Of a stretch of 64,000 nt of DNA, positions 49,701-61,351 are shown piece by piece. The notes under the pieces were generated by a model. It did no database searches, had not been told where the DNA came from, and saw only the letters and a program-made list of their open reading frames with translations. The DNA lies in NCBI GenBank assembly GCA_019722365.1, contig JADFUC010002401.1:62001-126000 (forward strand). Direction: 5' to 3'. Source of the stretch: Lithospermum erythrorhizon. Taxonomy: Eukaryota; Streptophyta; Magnoliopsida; Boraginales; Boraginaceae. The position numbers and the translations under genes are program-made. Position 1 is the stretch's first letter, and every line of letters begins with the position of its first letter.

Positions 49701-52700
49701 TTTTCAACCCATATTAGAATCTCTGCAGACTGTGGAGGAGAAAGTGCTAGATCTGCTTGTTGAGTCACCTTTGTTTGATGATTTGTTTCAACTGTATTCG
49801 GAGCTTTTTGATCATCATCTAATGTTGTGGAATGGTGTAATTTCTTCATGGTCTGAATGCTTGGTAGTCTCTATACGTGCTCTGCGAAAGACTTTTACTA
49901 AACTTGAGAAACATTTCCCTGAAGTAGACAATTTTCTGGTTAGTTAATGATTTTAGATATCTCTGTAGTTTGGCACCTATTTTTTCTGTTCATGCTATTG
50001 CTTTATTCTATATAATATAATCGTATTTTACATGTATCACAGATGAAGATACAGAACTTCGAAAGATGGAGCTGGTCTTTTTGTTATGACAAATCATTGA
50101 TGTGGGCTTATGGTGGTCATCCACCTTCACCTCCAAATGAGGATGTATATATGAAGTACTCTCAGGTTCAAAATTTTTGGGAAAAATCTTGGCCAAGGAA
50201 GACAAATTTAGAAGAGGTGGGTCATATTGAAGGTGTATTATCTATCAACCCTGTGCTTCGTTCCCTTTCTTTGGAAGGAATTTCATTGTCATCATATATG
50301 GTGGGGAAAGATAGAGAGAATGATCTCTCTGTCCAGAAATTGGAGGGGATGTATCAGGATCTTATGCAAAGGCTCCACTTTGAGAGAAGCAAATTGGCGG
50401 AGATTGTTAGAGCTACTGACCAAACTAATTTTGAGGCAGATATGCCTGCTTGTTGCAGCTTTTCTCCAGATATGTTTTGCAAAAAAGCCGTGTACAATAC
50501 GTGGATAGAAGCAGTACCACTTATTGACTCAACGAGTTTCTTCCTCGATACAGAAGTAGTTGAGAAGTTATCGCAGGTTGCATTGCTTGATGTTAAGGAT
50601 CAATATGCAGCCTTATCTGATTTGTCATCCCTTCTAAAATCTGCTCTGAGAATGTCAAGTAATTTCTCATCCAGGCCTCCCACTGATTTTTGTCCTCATC
50701 AAAAAATCCTGTGGACCGTTGGTGCAGGGGCTGAGATGGAACCAAAAGAAGGGGAAATTTCTAGTTTTTCCCTTGAAATGTGGTTAAAGTGGCACAAATT
50801 TTTATGGGCTTCCACTGGTAATATGGTGTACTCAAATGATTCTGAGAATCAACTCCCAGTTTGGCTCTTTAAACCTCTGAAGATGTTAACTGTTGACCGG
50901 ATTTCACAGGGTACAACTGCCATCAGACATTACTTTGAGCACAGATTTAAACTTAAAGTTACTTCGTGCACTCTTTGGGAAGATAATACAAAAATTACCA
51001 ATGAATACGAATTCCTTCTCTCTGCTGCTCAGAATGTCTTCAAGAGTATTATACATGCCCATCGCAAATCATTTTCAGATGAAATCTATGCTCAAATCAA
51101 GTCTTGTTTTTACTCCAGTTCTGAAAGTATCATGACCAAAGAAAATTTATCTGTTTTGATTTTTCTGCTTGCATCCTCTAAACACCATACATTTTCTTCA
51201 TTGCTTGATAATTTCATTAAACCAGTGTTACGCATACTTTATGAAGAGTGTGTCATTAGCAAGTCCTTTGGAACTGTGGGGTGTGCATGGTTATTGATTG
51301 GATGCATGCACTACCATCTCTTGATTTGCTCTGATGATTTGGACCCTACTGTGAAGTATTCCATCAAGTATAAGCACTTAATGGAGAGGATTGCATCACT
51401 TGAGCTTGAAAATGAGGTAAGGGAAACTTGTGTGCGCTTATCTGGGTGTTTCCAGCTAACGGAAATTGATAGGAAGAAGAAGTGTCAAGAACTTCAGGCT
51501 GAGGCGAAAAAGCTGTACCGGAAGGTTGTCTTCCGTTCTCATCCTGATAAATTTAAGGAGTTGAAGTATGAATGTGATGAGTTTCGTGAGGAAAAGGTGA
51601 GCAAAATACTTGAATGCATACGTGTAGAAGAAACTTCGAGTGAAGTAATAAGGAATCTGCAGGAGACCATTACAAGTTTTATTGAAGGGTTGTCCAGGAA
51701 GTACCCCTCGTACAGTGATATAGTTGAACCCGTGCAGGTTGCACTGTATGAGATAAAACTAGGATTGTCGCTCATCAGAAGTACTTCTTGTGAAAAAACC
51801 TTGAAGACATCAAGATATCTGAATATCGAATCCACTCTCGCTTCAGTTCAGTCATTTATGAGATTTCCAGGAGGCCCGCCAGCCAAAGCTGTTTCGGTTG
51901 ATGCATCCAGTTGGCAGTCGAAACTTTCATCCTCTGTTGTCAAAATGCCAACATATATTGGGAGAGAAGACTGGACTTTATTGGAAAAGCTTCTACTTCC
52001 ATCCAGTAATAATGTCCATGCTGAAGAAACTGTCTCGGCCTTGCAACTGAAGACGGATTTCCTAAAAAATTTACTGTTGAAGGCTATGCACAATATTTTA
52101 ATTGCTCATTTTATGGATAATGAGTCATTTGAGCTTTTTGATGAAGTATTTGCTGAGTTTGGAAAGTCTTGGATGCCTATGAAACTTCAACTGAAAGATA
52201 AAGAAAACAGTGACTCGCAACAGTTCAAATTCAAACCACGGGCTTTCAGGATAGAGGATATAATTGAAGTTGATTTATCAAGCCTGAAGAACTCCATCGC
52301 AAATGAGATTTTATTGGAGTGGCAAGAATCGCTCCAGGATGAAGTATCTGATGAAGTGACTAATAAAGAGTCTGTTGAAACTCCTGATGATTGGCATTTC
52401 TTGGAGGGATCCTTACTCAGAGATATGGTTGACATCTACAATAAGATGTTTGGTACAATGAGTTCGAGTATCAGACAGCTGCAACCATCTGATGGGGAAC
52501 GGGAATCTTCTTTCGTTGGCTCTTACAGGCTTGGTGTTAGAATGATTGAAGGCCTTGAAGGAATATTAACATCTGGATTTGATGTCAGGCTTTTGCCTGA
52601 ACATTTGTTTCTTATTTGTTTGGAGCATGAGCATAAATTCAATTTGCCATATAAATCGTCTCAGGAATATAACTTCTACAAAGATCCAAATGCCCATTCC

Positions 52701-55700
52701 ATGGCCAAGCTAGTAGGGCTTCTTGTAAATCTAAAACGGAAGATTATGTTCCTTTTAAAAGAGTGGGACAGCTCTGATGCTCTTCAGAGAGTCATAGATG
52801 TTATTGACATGGTCTTGGCTATACCTATGAGCACCCCACTTGCGAAAGCTCTTTCCGCTGTGGAGTTTTTGCTGAACAGAGTTACTATGTTACAGGAAAC
52901 AGTTGCAAAGTTTCCTCTTTCTGATGAACTTGAGCCTATTTACATTTTGTTGTCCTCATGGTATAAGTTGGAGTTTGGATGCTGGCCTGCTTTAGTTGAT
53001 GAAGTCCATACTCAGTTTGACGTGAATGCTGGGAAGTTGTGGTTTCCATTGTACTCAGTGCTAAGGCGTACCAATTCTGCTGATACTGGTGCCTATATTC
53101 AAGCTACAATCCAGAGCTTAGAGGATTTTATCCGCATGTCCTGCATTGGGGAATTTAAAAAGCGTCTTCAACTTCTTTTAGCTTTTCATAGACATATTCA
53201 TTGTGGTCAAAGCAGGGGATGCAAGAATCCGTTCCCTTATCCGGCAGAAACTAAAAAAGTTCTCTATAATACATTTGGATTCTATATGCAATTCATGCCA
53301 ATGTTAGTTCTGCATATTCCCTTGATCAATCATTTTTCTTTTTACATTATAAAATTCTGATGGTAATCTTTTTTCATTCCAGAATCACCAACCAGATAGA
53401 AACGAATAGAAGAAGTATTGAGCAAGAGTTGAAAAATTTTGAGAAGCTGTGTCGTTGGGAACACATTGACAATTACCTGGCTGTTGAAAGATTTAAAAAA
53501 ACCAGGCAGAAACTTAAGAAGATCATTCACAAATACAGTGTATGTATAAATTCTTGATTTCTTGTCTTGTTTATTTTTTCAGATTCCCATTAGACTATTT
53601 AATTTCTAAGATTTTCAGTATACTTCAGCGTTGGACATTTCTCATTTAGTTGCCAATTTCCAACTGAAGGGTTGCTTACCTTCTACTCATTTACTGTTTC
53701 TATTCCCGTTATGCCTATATCTAAAAGCTTTCCCTATTTGCTTATGGATTTGCTTGACGAATACTTCCCCCAGACTGGTTAATCCGATGTTTTTACCATT
53801 GATGAGCTTCCTTTTTGTGTTTTCATTTTTCTCTCCCCCTTATTTTGGCTTTTATTTTCGCATTTTTTTGCAATTTTTTCTTGTTTAAAGTTCCTAGTAG
53901 TAAGAAAAGCGGAAATTTATGGTGCAATATGTTAAGATTTGTTGTAATTTGGAAATCTTGTTCTGGCCATAGTGCCTGATATTTTATCTTCATGGATTAA
54001 TCTCAACTGGCATTTTGCAGTGTACTCTAATTTTTAATATCTATTTGGATTTTGGATGTAGCATGTATTGTTAACTTTGACTCTTGTTTAAACTAGATTT
54101 ATAGCATCACCTTATTGTAGTGAAGTGTTTCTGTGGTCAAATAACATACTAAATTAATGTTTAAGAGTGCGCTCTCTTGGTGCAGGACCAACTGAATCAA
54201 CCGATTATGATCTCTCTAAGTCAAGAAGCAGCACGAAGAGGTATAAATGCCCAACCTTTGCCAGGATCAAATCTGCTTGAAGTGTCTCGCCAACATAGTC
54301 TCATTGATGTCGGTGATCAGATTGAAGTTCTTAGATCTAACAGGTCACCATGGCCTTCTGCTCTTATTATTTCCCCAAAAATACGAAGACAAGAAATGAG
54401 GATCTTCCATGTTTGTTTTCTGGCTGCTCTATTCTTTATTGATCTAATGGTTTACATATTTACTCTTGTTTCCTTTGCTGAAGGTCACCATGGCTTACTG
54501 ATTGGGAAAAGAAAGTTGATTCTGTTCTTCAAAATTTGCGACTTTGTAACCAAAGTGATATTGCTTGCTTTGGTACTTCCTTCAAAGATGTGAAAGGTCT
54601 GTTTATGTTCTCTTTTTAACATTAGTTTTTCTGTTAATACCGATGGAAATTGACACTAAAGTTAACTCAAAATTACACAGGGTTATTATGTACCATTGAT
54701 GGAAATATACCTACTGGCTTCATTGGCCTGCCTGAAAGAAGGGACCAAATGTGGTTGACAGTTGGAAAACTGTGCAATTTTGTAACAACAGATTGTAGTG
54801 AACTTTGGACTGATGAAAAGAGAAGTTTGGGTAAAAGAAGAGTTTTTTCTGATCTTTTGAAGCTCTTGAGTAGCTATGGACTTACTAGACACAGAAAATC
54901 TAATGTGGAGGTAAAAGAAGTTGCAAGTGTTTTAACTAAATTGTGAATCTTTCTTATGTCTGTTGCTGACTCATCCGTAGCACCATTAGCATCTGTTGTC
55001 CCTCATTCCAATTCAATTCTCGCTCTTCCTCTTGGCGTATCTGTCTTTCATATTTATTTTTTGATTTATTTATTATTATGTGGTGTAGAATGAGTCCGGG
55101 GTGAACCAAAATTCTTGGGTCCTCCAGCCATCATATGACCTACAACATCTACTGATGGCACCAGACGCGAACTCCTCTGACGACATGGGTTCTTGTGGTC
55201 TGGAAACTGAATGGAGATTCGCAAACCAGTACTACTTTAAGGGCATTGCTTCTGTCCATGATTTGCAGCAGATTTGCTCAAACTTCCATAAAGATTTTAC
55301 TCTTGAACAGGTAGCTAGTGTATACTTCTTCTGTCTTTAAATACCTGATTTAGCTTAAACCTACCCTATTAAAGAGTTCGAAGACTAGAAGATCTAAGGT
55401 ATGCTCCTCTATCCTATTTGAAGATAGGGTCATTGTCCATTTAAAGGAAATCTAATTTGGATTTACATTTTAGTTCAAATATTTGGAGGGAAAATTTATG
55501 TGTTTGTGAGTTGAATTTGAAAATTTTATTAATGTTTGTGCCGTCAAATGTGCCCATCAAGGGATGGAGGTTGTATTTTCAACGAGGGCCCGACTTCTCA
55601 ACCAATAGAAATGAAACTAGGAGACAAAACAATAAAATTAAAAGAATTTGAAAAGTCAAAGCAAAAGGTTGCATTGAGAAAGTAAATGATCTAATAAGAT

Positions 55701-58700
55701 TTTCTAAACAATCAATTATTTCAAGGTTGATAGAGGATTTGATTTTCTAAGTCTTTTTAGCAACAGTATTAGCCATGATTTGGGTTTGGGTCCTCTACAA
55801 ACATGAATACTATATTTTCAGATTTACAGAAAACCTGAAAGATTCTGTCAACTGAACTGACCAGTAGAATCTTAATTTTGGGTTGTGAAATTAAGATTTG
55901 GCTCTTATCCAGTTAGATAACTAAATTTTTCTTACTGTAGTTTACTCTCGTATTCTAAGTATTCTTTTATGTAATTTGTTGTATGGCTACTAGTTAGGTA
56001 TCTGCTATCGTGTCTACTTCCATTTTCTCATTGCATCTTTAGTTTTCTTCTGTTATGCCATCTTTTTAAAGTAGATTCAGTGGCGATTCTTAATATATTT
56101 TGTATGAAGGTACAAAGGGCGGTTTCTTACCTGAACCACCTTATGGAGATCCAACAAGAGCAGAGGGTAGCTGCCTATGGTTTTTCCAATCAACTTAAAT
56201 GCTTGAGGGAATGCATGTGGCCTTTGGTCAACTTATTTTCAAGCTCTAACTCTATCATTAGTTTGAACTGTGGTGAATGCTGTTATACCCAGAAACAGCG
56301 TGCCTTTCTGCAATGCATGTGGCAGCAAAAGGTATGCTGATGATGAATCATGACAAGTGTTTTGCTATATTTGGTGGTTCCAGGTTTATTGATCTTCCTA
56401 TTATTATTTCAGCAACTGCTTGATAGTTTGTTCATGATGATTCATGATGAGTGCTTGTTGCTGCAAAGAGTTGAGGACCATCATCTGGATACATGTGCAA
56501 GTGTGAAGGATGCAGCAAAACTTCGCATTTTTATCGAGAAATTTGTTCAAGATTTTAAGATATCTAAGGTACTTACATAATGGATTTACAACCATTTATT
56601 TATGTTCTTCTTCATGCTTTCTTATGCATATACCTTAACAGGATTCCTTGGATAGTCATCTCCTGGGATGTGATAGAGTTGTCCTAGTTGATAAAAGGGC
56701 TACATTACATCCTTCTGGTGTTACAGAAGATATGATCCAGCTGGTGAATCACAATTTCCATTTGCTTAAGATTTTTGAAGAGAGTGTCCGTGCTTTCTAC
56801 ATGCAAGAAATGAGTGGTGGATCTGTTAAGAGAATACTCTTACTACATTATGATGCCATATTTGAAAAGGTATACATGAGGTTCAATACTTAGTATTATC
56901 TGGATTACCTCATATGCTTCTGAAATCATCGAGAGTTTTACAATTTGTCGTCTGAATTCTAAAAAGAGAAGGAGTGGAATATAAATCTAAGTATTTCTTT
57001 TCCTATCATTTTCAGGTTAAGTCAGTTGCCAAAGAACTGAATGCTGCCCTACAAACAAGTTATTCATCAGAAATAATACTTGTACAGTCAAACCATATAG
57101 GAGAAAGTACAACTGTGCTTGAAGCTGAGTTTGGCGAAGCAGTGAAGAGAATATATACTCACATTGCAGATGCATTTTGTTGGGTAACCTCACGGGAGAA
57201 TGTTAGTGTATCATCTAACGAGTCCTTAGGAAATATAACTCTTTGGACGGATCAATTTGAATCTGATGTAGCAAAGCTGAAGTTGAGTTCCATCACCGAT
57301 GAACTAGAAAAGATTATCCTTGATGTGGTATGTATTCACCCATTTTTTTCTAAATCAATCTGATCAATTTTATGTATGTTCTCTCACTCATCCTATTTCC
57401 TCAGGGAAAGCTTTTCGATTCTCCTTCCATAGGAATTTCCATTCAAGGGCATCTAAAACAGTTGTATTTGTTCTTGGATACGATTCTGGCTCTGAGTGAT
57501 GGACTTTTGCATGATTTCTTGATCATGCATAGGATGGTAAGTTTTTATGCTAGTTCTACCGTTCTGTCTTATAGAATGGTAAGCATTTTCTCAAAGGGGA
57601 CTAGGACATACATGTGAAAGTCCGTCTCCTTAAATAGGAAATAACATAATTTGTAAATTAGGCAATCTGTGTTGTGATGAATGAGAAAATGGCAATCCAT
57701 TCCTTTCTTGTATTAAGAAGGCACTGAAAGATTCTGCAAATGTGATCTGTGTCTAACATATTAAGAATAAGTGAAATATATTTTTATAATGTTGAGAAGA
57801 TTTCTAATATGGTGAGAATATTTGTTTTCTACAGATGTCTCGTATAACTCTTGTACTTGCGGACAAACTTGCTTCCTTGTTTGCTAAAGGATTTGGTGTT
57901 GTGGATGATGACCAAGCTGGTGGAGGTAGCCAAGAACAGTCAAAAGATGCATGTGGAATCGGCCTTGGTGATGGTACAGGTCTTAATGATGTTAGTGATC
58001 AGATAGAGGATGAAGATCAGCTTGTTGGATCTTCTGTAAAGGCATGCATAATTTACATGCAATTACTACCTCCGACCCAAAAAAGATAATAGTCTAGTTT
58101 GATTTTCACTGGTCAAATTTAAAAAACTTCGCAGCCTTAACTGACACACGCAACTTTTCTTTTTATTTAAATCAATTATCATATTAACAGTAAAGTATAT
58201 TGAAAATACTATCTTTTAATGAATTTTCGTTTATACAACATATACAAAAATACTTGAGGCTGTATTTAAATAATCAACCTCGAAAAATCAAAACTAGACA
58301 ATCCTTTTGAATTGGATGGATTATATCTTCCTAGACAGCATTATTATTTTGGCAGCCTTGTTTATACACTATCCTTTTCATTTGCAGCAAAATGAAAACC
58401 AAGATGCATTAACTAATACTCCAAGTGAAAATGTCAAGGGTGTAGAGATGGGTCAGGATTTTGAAGCAGATACATTTAGTGTCAGTGAGGACTCGGAAGA
58501 TGATGACTCTGTTATAGATGGAGATCAGCAACTGGAGTCTGATATGGGCGAAGTTGGAGCTAATGGTGAAACAGTTGATGAGAAACAATGCGATAATGAA
58601 GATGATGAAATTCTCAAGAGTACCAATGAAAAACATGAATCCACTCCATCAATGAAAGACTCGGGTATTACTGATATGGAGCTTCGAGCCAAGGAAGATA

Positions 58701-61351
58701 TTGATGGCACTGATGATGCACAAGAGCGTAATCCACAGATAGAAAAAGAGGAAGTGGGAGGTGAAGGTCCTGATGATATGAATGATGACAACATAAATAA
58801 AGATGAAGCTTTAACAGATTCAACCAAATCAGAGCCAGATAAGCAAACTCAAAATTCTCATGAGGAGAATGGAAAGGGTGAACCACAAAGTATAGAAGAA
58901 TCTATGGAAGGTGGAGATGATGGTGACACAGAACCTATGGAATGTGATGGACCGGAAGATGTTGATTCTGTGGAAGAAGATGCACTGGAGATGCAAGATG
59001 GCTCTGCAGAGAATGAGAAACATGAGGAGATGTCCAATTCAATGGATGAAACTTCTGATGCAGTTGAGACTGATAAGTTAGAGGAAAATGGTGACAGAGC
59101 CAATCAAGAATGTGATCAAGGAAACAACAGGAAGGACATCAAGGAACAAAAGAAAGATCAGCAATTTGGCCCTTCCAGTCTTCCAGAAGATAATGTGCAA
59201 AATGTCAATCAATGTGGTACACAGCCAAAAGATGATTGTGAGGCTGCTAGTCTCCAGGATCTCTCAGCTGAAGTGATGAATGGGGAAGGTGGTGAAGACC
59301 ATCTTGCCCCTCTGAGCGGCGTACCTGATACATCTAAAAATGAGAACCTGAGAGCTGATAACTCTCAAGGAAAAAGGACAAGCAAACAGTCGGGAACTCC
59401 ATTGCTCCAAGAGGAGTCTTTCCCTGTTAATATGCTGCCCAACCCATGTCGTAGTATTGGGGACGCCCTGGATGGATGGAAAGAAAAGGTTAAAGTATCC
59501 TTTGACCTTGAGAAAAGCAACATGCAAGAATCAGATGATATGATGGATGAGCAGGCGGATGAGTATGGTTACACGGCTGAATTCGAGAAAGGGACAGCCC
59601 AAGCGCTTGGCCCAGCAACTATAGAACAAACAGAGAACAATGTGAAAGGTAGTGACTTGGATAAAGAAAGTGGAGTAGCTGACAGGGAAGACCACGTTAC
59701 TGAAATGGAACTTGACAAGGAACCGTCTCAGACTTGTTCTATTAGATCTACTTTGAATTTTCACAACGATATTGAAAGGTTGGATCAGATAACAAAGCAA
59801 GAAAATGAACCAGAAGGATTTCCAACAAATCATGAACCCATGTTGTCCGATTCTTCAGCAGTACCCGAAAGTTTTGTTTCCATGAAAAGCTATCACTCCG
59901 ATGAGCAAATGCAGATGGACCAGCTGTCTATTACGGACAATGAAATGGGTAAAGCCAATGTTTTTGATGTGTCAGGCGGCATGGGAGATGCTGCTGCCTC
60001 TTTATGGAGAAGATATGAACTGACAACCAGTAGGTTGTCCCAGGAGCTAGCTGAACAGCTGCGTCTGGTCATGGAACCTACCTTGGCTAACAAACTTCAA
60101 GGAGATTACAAAACTGGTAAACGGATTAATATGAAAAAGGTACGCAATATTATAATATCATATTTTACAGGATTTGAGTATTCCAGAGGTTTACTGATGT
60201 CATTTTGCTTCCAGGTAATTCCGTACATTGCCAGTCATTATCGGAAGGACAAAATATGGCTTCGGCGTACCCGACCTAATAAACGTGATTACCAAGTTCT
60301 CATAGCTGTGGATGATTCTCGGAGCATGTTGGAGAACGGTTGTGGGAGTGTTGCTACAGAGGCTTTGGTGACAGTTTGTCGTGCAATGTCACACTTGGAA
60401 GTTGGAAATCTCGCTGTTGCCAGCTTTGGGAAGAAGGGTAACATTAGGTTACTACATGATTTTGATCAGCCATTCACTGGAGAGGCTGGGATTAAGGTTA
60501 GTGTGGTGGACAAGGCAATTTTTGTTGTTTTTTGGGTTTTCTCCTTGCTTTAATGAAAGAAAAAAGTGACCACATTTTTTCTCGGAAATATTGAGAAGTA
60601 TCTTAATTATTGACCTTTTTTTGTTGACAGATGATTTCAAGTTTGACCTTTCAGCAAGAGAATACTATAGTTGATGAACCAGTGGTTGATTTGTTGAAAT
60701 ACGTGAACAATAAACTCGATGATGCCGTGATAAATGCACGGTTACCATCTGGGGATAATCCTCTCCAGCAGTTTGTTTTGATTATTGCTGATGGCCGTTT
60801 TCATGAGAAGGTTTTTACTTCTGCACTCTTCTTTGAGAATCTTCATTTTTCGCCCTCGTTTTGCATTCCTTTTCTCTTATCTCAATCTTGTTTTCTTTTG
60901 CTATAGGAAAATTTGAGGCGCTATGTGAGAGATACATTGAGCAAGAAGCGAATGGTAGCATTTTTACTGCTGGATAGCCCTAGCCCTAAGGAGTCCATAA
61001 TAGATCTAAAAGTATGTACTGTCTTTTCATTGTTCCTGTTTTTCGTTCTTTTGAAGTAAGGTTATCCTAACTTCGCAAATTTTACAGGAAGCCATGTTTC
61101 CGCGAGGAGGAGGAGTTAAATGGATGAAGTACCTGGACTCATTTCCTTTCCCTTACTATGTTGTTTTACGTGATATCGAGTCACTTCCTCGTACTCTCTC
61201 TGACCTATTAAGACAGGTACGTTCGGTTGAAAGAACTTACCAACCACTTCCTTTCTTCGTAATGTGTCATAGTATGAAAACGAGTTTGTTTTGAACTCTT
61301 GTTTCTTTCCTGCTGCAGTGGTTTGAGCTTATGCAGCATGAGAAATACTGA
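31726..61351 (+). CDS. MDN1: Midasin (MDN1/Rea1), giant AAA+ ATPase of 60S ribosome assembly; about 52 exons, 5431 aa
   Basis: Midasin is a dynein-like AAA+ machine that removes assembly factors (Rsa4 and Ytm1 relatives) from pre-60S particles in the nucleolus and nucleoplasm. My model starts at ATG 31726 (MAIDGSFRLENELKRF) and ends at TGA 61351 (WFELMQHEKY). All 52 exons keep phase, giving 16296 nt, close to the usual 5400-5600 aa of plant midasins. Domain order: N-terminal region 1-340; six AAA modules with Walker A at 356-363, 678-685, 1077-1084, 1380-1387, 1795-1802 and 2105-2112; long linker to about 4540; acidic tail in about 4606-5050; MIDAS domain with DDSRS at 5222-5226. Exons 1-5: 31726-31830, 32326-32678, 32831-32915, 33828-34060, 34461-34652. 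The remaining exons are listed in the segment entries below. No stop or frameshift breaks the model, but the donor after 43167 is not canonical. Confidence 0.95.
45708..45852. mobile_element. hAT-type MITE, 145 bp, in MDN1 intron 26
   Basis: Perfect 8-bp direct repeat CATGGAAC at 45700-45707 and 45853-45860, the target-site size of hAT elements. Just inside, the left end CATAGTTGTAAATAGTGG and the reversed right end CAAAGTTGTGAATAGCGT form imperfect terminal inverted repeats of about 18 bp. The middle is GC-rich (GCGATCGCGG, CCGCCGCTATGG) and stands out sharply from the AT-rich intron. No coding capacity. Confidence 0.85.
48125..48240 (+). repeat. MDN1: In-frame 57-bp tandem duplication in MDN1 exon 33
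   Basis: GATGTTGACAAAAGTCT begins at 48125 and again at 48182. Both copies then continue with ATCATGGTCAAGGGA(A/G)GATC and AGTGATG. The protein carries DVDKSL..SWSRED.SD twice (residues about 2233-2251 and 2252-2270). Copy 2 has a 3-base insertion, so the frame is kept. Confidence 0.9.
48466..58035 (+). other. MDN1: MDN1 segment: AAA6 end and long helical linker (exons 34-46)
   Basis: Exons: 48466-49938, 50043-53302, 53383-53539, 54186-54343, 54484-54596, 54681-54910, 55089-55310, 56110-56331, 56413-56568, 56642-56869, 57016-57327, 57405-57536, 57835-58035. The first part finishes AAA6 (HFRMFLTVNPAYGEVSRAMRNR, the sensor and arginine region). The rest, more than 2000 residues, is the poorly conserved alpha-helical linker that in yeast Rea1 forms a stem reaching from the AAA ring; no enzymatic motif is expected there. 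The 3260-nt exon 35 is the largest in the gene. Exon 46 is taken to end at 58035 (donor GTAAAG); an alternative GC donor 6 bases later is possible. Confidence 0.9.
54342..54494 (+). repeat. MDN1: 13-bp direct repeat at both ends of MDN1 intron 37
   Basis: AGGTCACCATGGC occurs at 54342-54354 (exon 37 end plus intron start) and at 54482-54494 (intron end plus exon 38 start). The offset is exactly the 140-bp intron length. The following six bases match at four positions. Splicing as AG|GTCACC ... AAG|GTCACC keeps phase and yields NRSPWLTDWEKKV. Confidence 0.9.
58066..58321. mobile_element. TA-flanked MITE, 256 bp, in MDN1 intron 46
   Basis: The left end reads CTACCTCCGACCCAAAAAAG, then ATAATAGTCTAGTTTGATTTT. 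The reversed right end reads ATCCATCCAATTCAAAAGG, then ATTGTCTAGTTTTGATTTTT. These arms pair over about 38 bases. TA dinucleotides flank both ends (58064-58065 and 58322-58323), as for Stowaway/Tc1-mariner MITEs. It ends only 66 bp before exon 47, close to the acceptor. Confidence 0.8.
58388..60139 (+). other. MDN1: MDN1 segment: acidic D/E-rich region (exon 47)
   Basis: A 1752-nt exon coding 584 residues. The first 440 or so are dominated by Asp, Glu, Asn, Ser and Gln, with repeated DD/EE pairs, and are almost certainly disordered. The last part (LWRRYELTTSRLSQELAEQLRLVMEPTLANKLQGDYKTGKRINMKK) is the well-conserved lead-in to the MIDAS domain. In the family this flexible acidic stretch tethers MIDAS to the linker. 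The frame is also open upstream of 58388, but that stretch lies in the intron and partly in a MITE, so it is not coding. Confidence 0.9.
60215..61351 (+). other. MDN1: MDN1 segment: C-terminal MIDAS domain (exons 48-52)
   Basis: Exons: 60215-60496, 60631-60810, 60907-61011, 61088-61216, 61319-61351. This is a von Willebrand A-like fold with the metal-ion-dependent adhesion site DDSRS (5222-5226) after YQVLIAV. VASFG and FVLIIADGRFHEK follow as further strands of the fold. The final PYYVVLRDIESLPRTLSDLLRQWFELM is the typical midasin end. MIDAS binds the ubiquitin-like domains of Rsa4/NLE and Ytm1/WDR12. The short last exon carries only 10 codons. Confidence 0.93.

Noticed and set aside
51530..51560. 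An HPD tripeptide (RSHPDKF) in the MDN1 linker suggesting a DnaJ domain
   Set aside because: There is no J-domain helix pattern around it; the surrounding EAKKLYRKVVFRS...ECDEF block is an ordinary conserved midasin linker motif.
56628..56641. CCTTAAC near the acceptor of MDN1 intron 42, resembling a U12 branch point
   Set aside because: The donor is GTACTT, not the U12 consensus RTATCCTT; ordinary U2 intron.
58307..58387. Extra N-terminal part of the long open frame running into MDN1 exon 47
   Set aside because: It begins inside a MITE and in the intron; a clear TTTGCAG acceptor at 58387 restores phase with exon 46.
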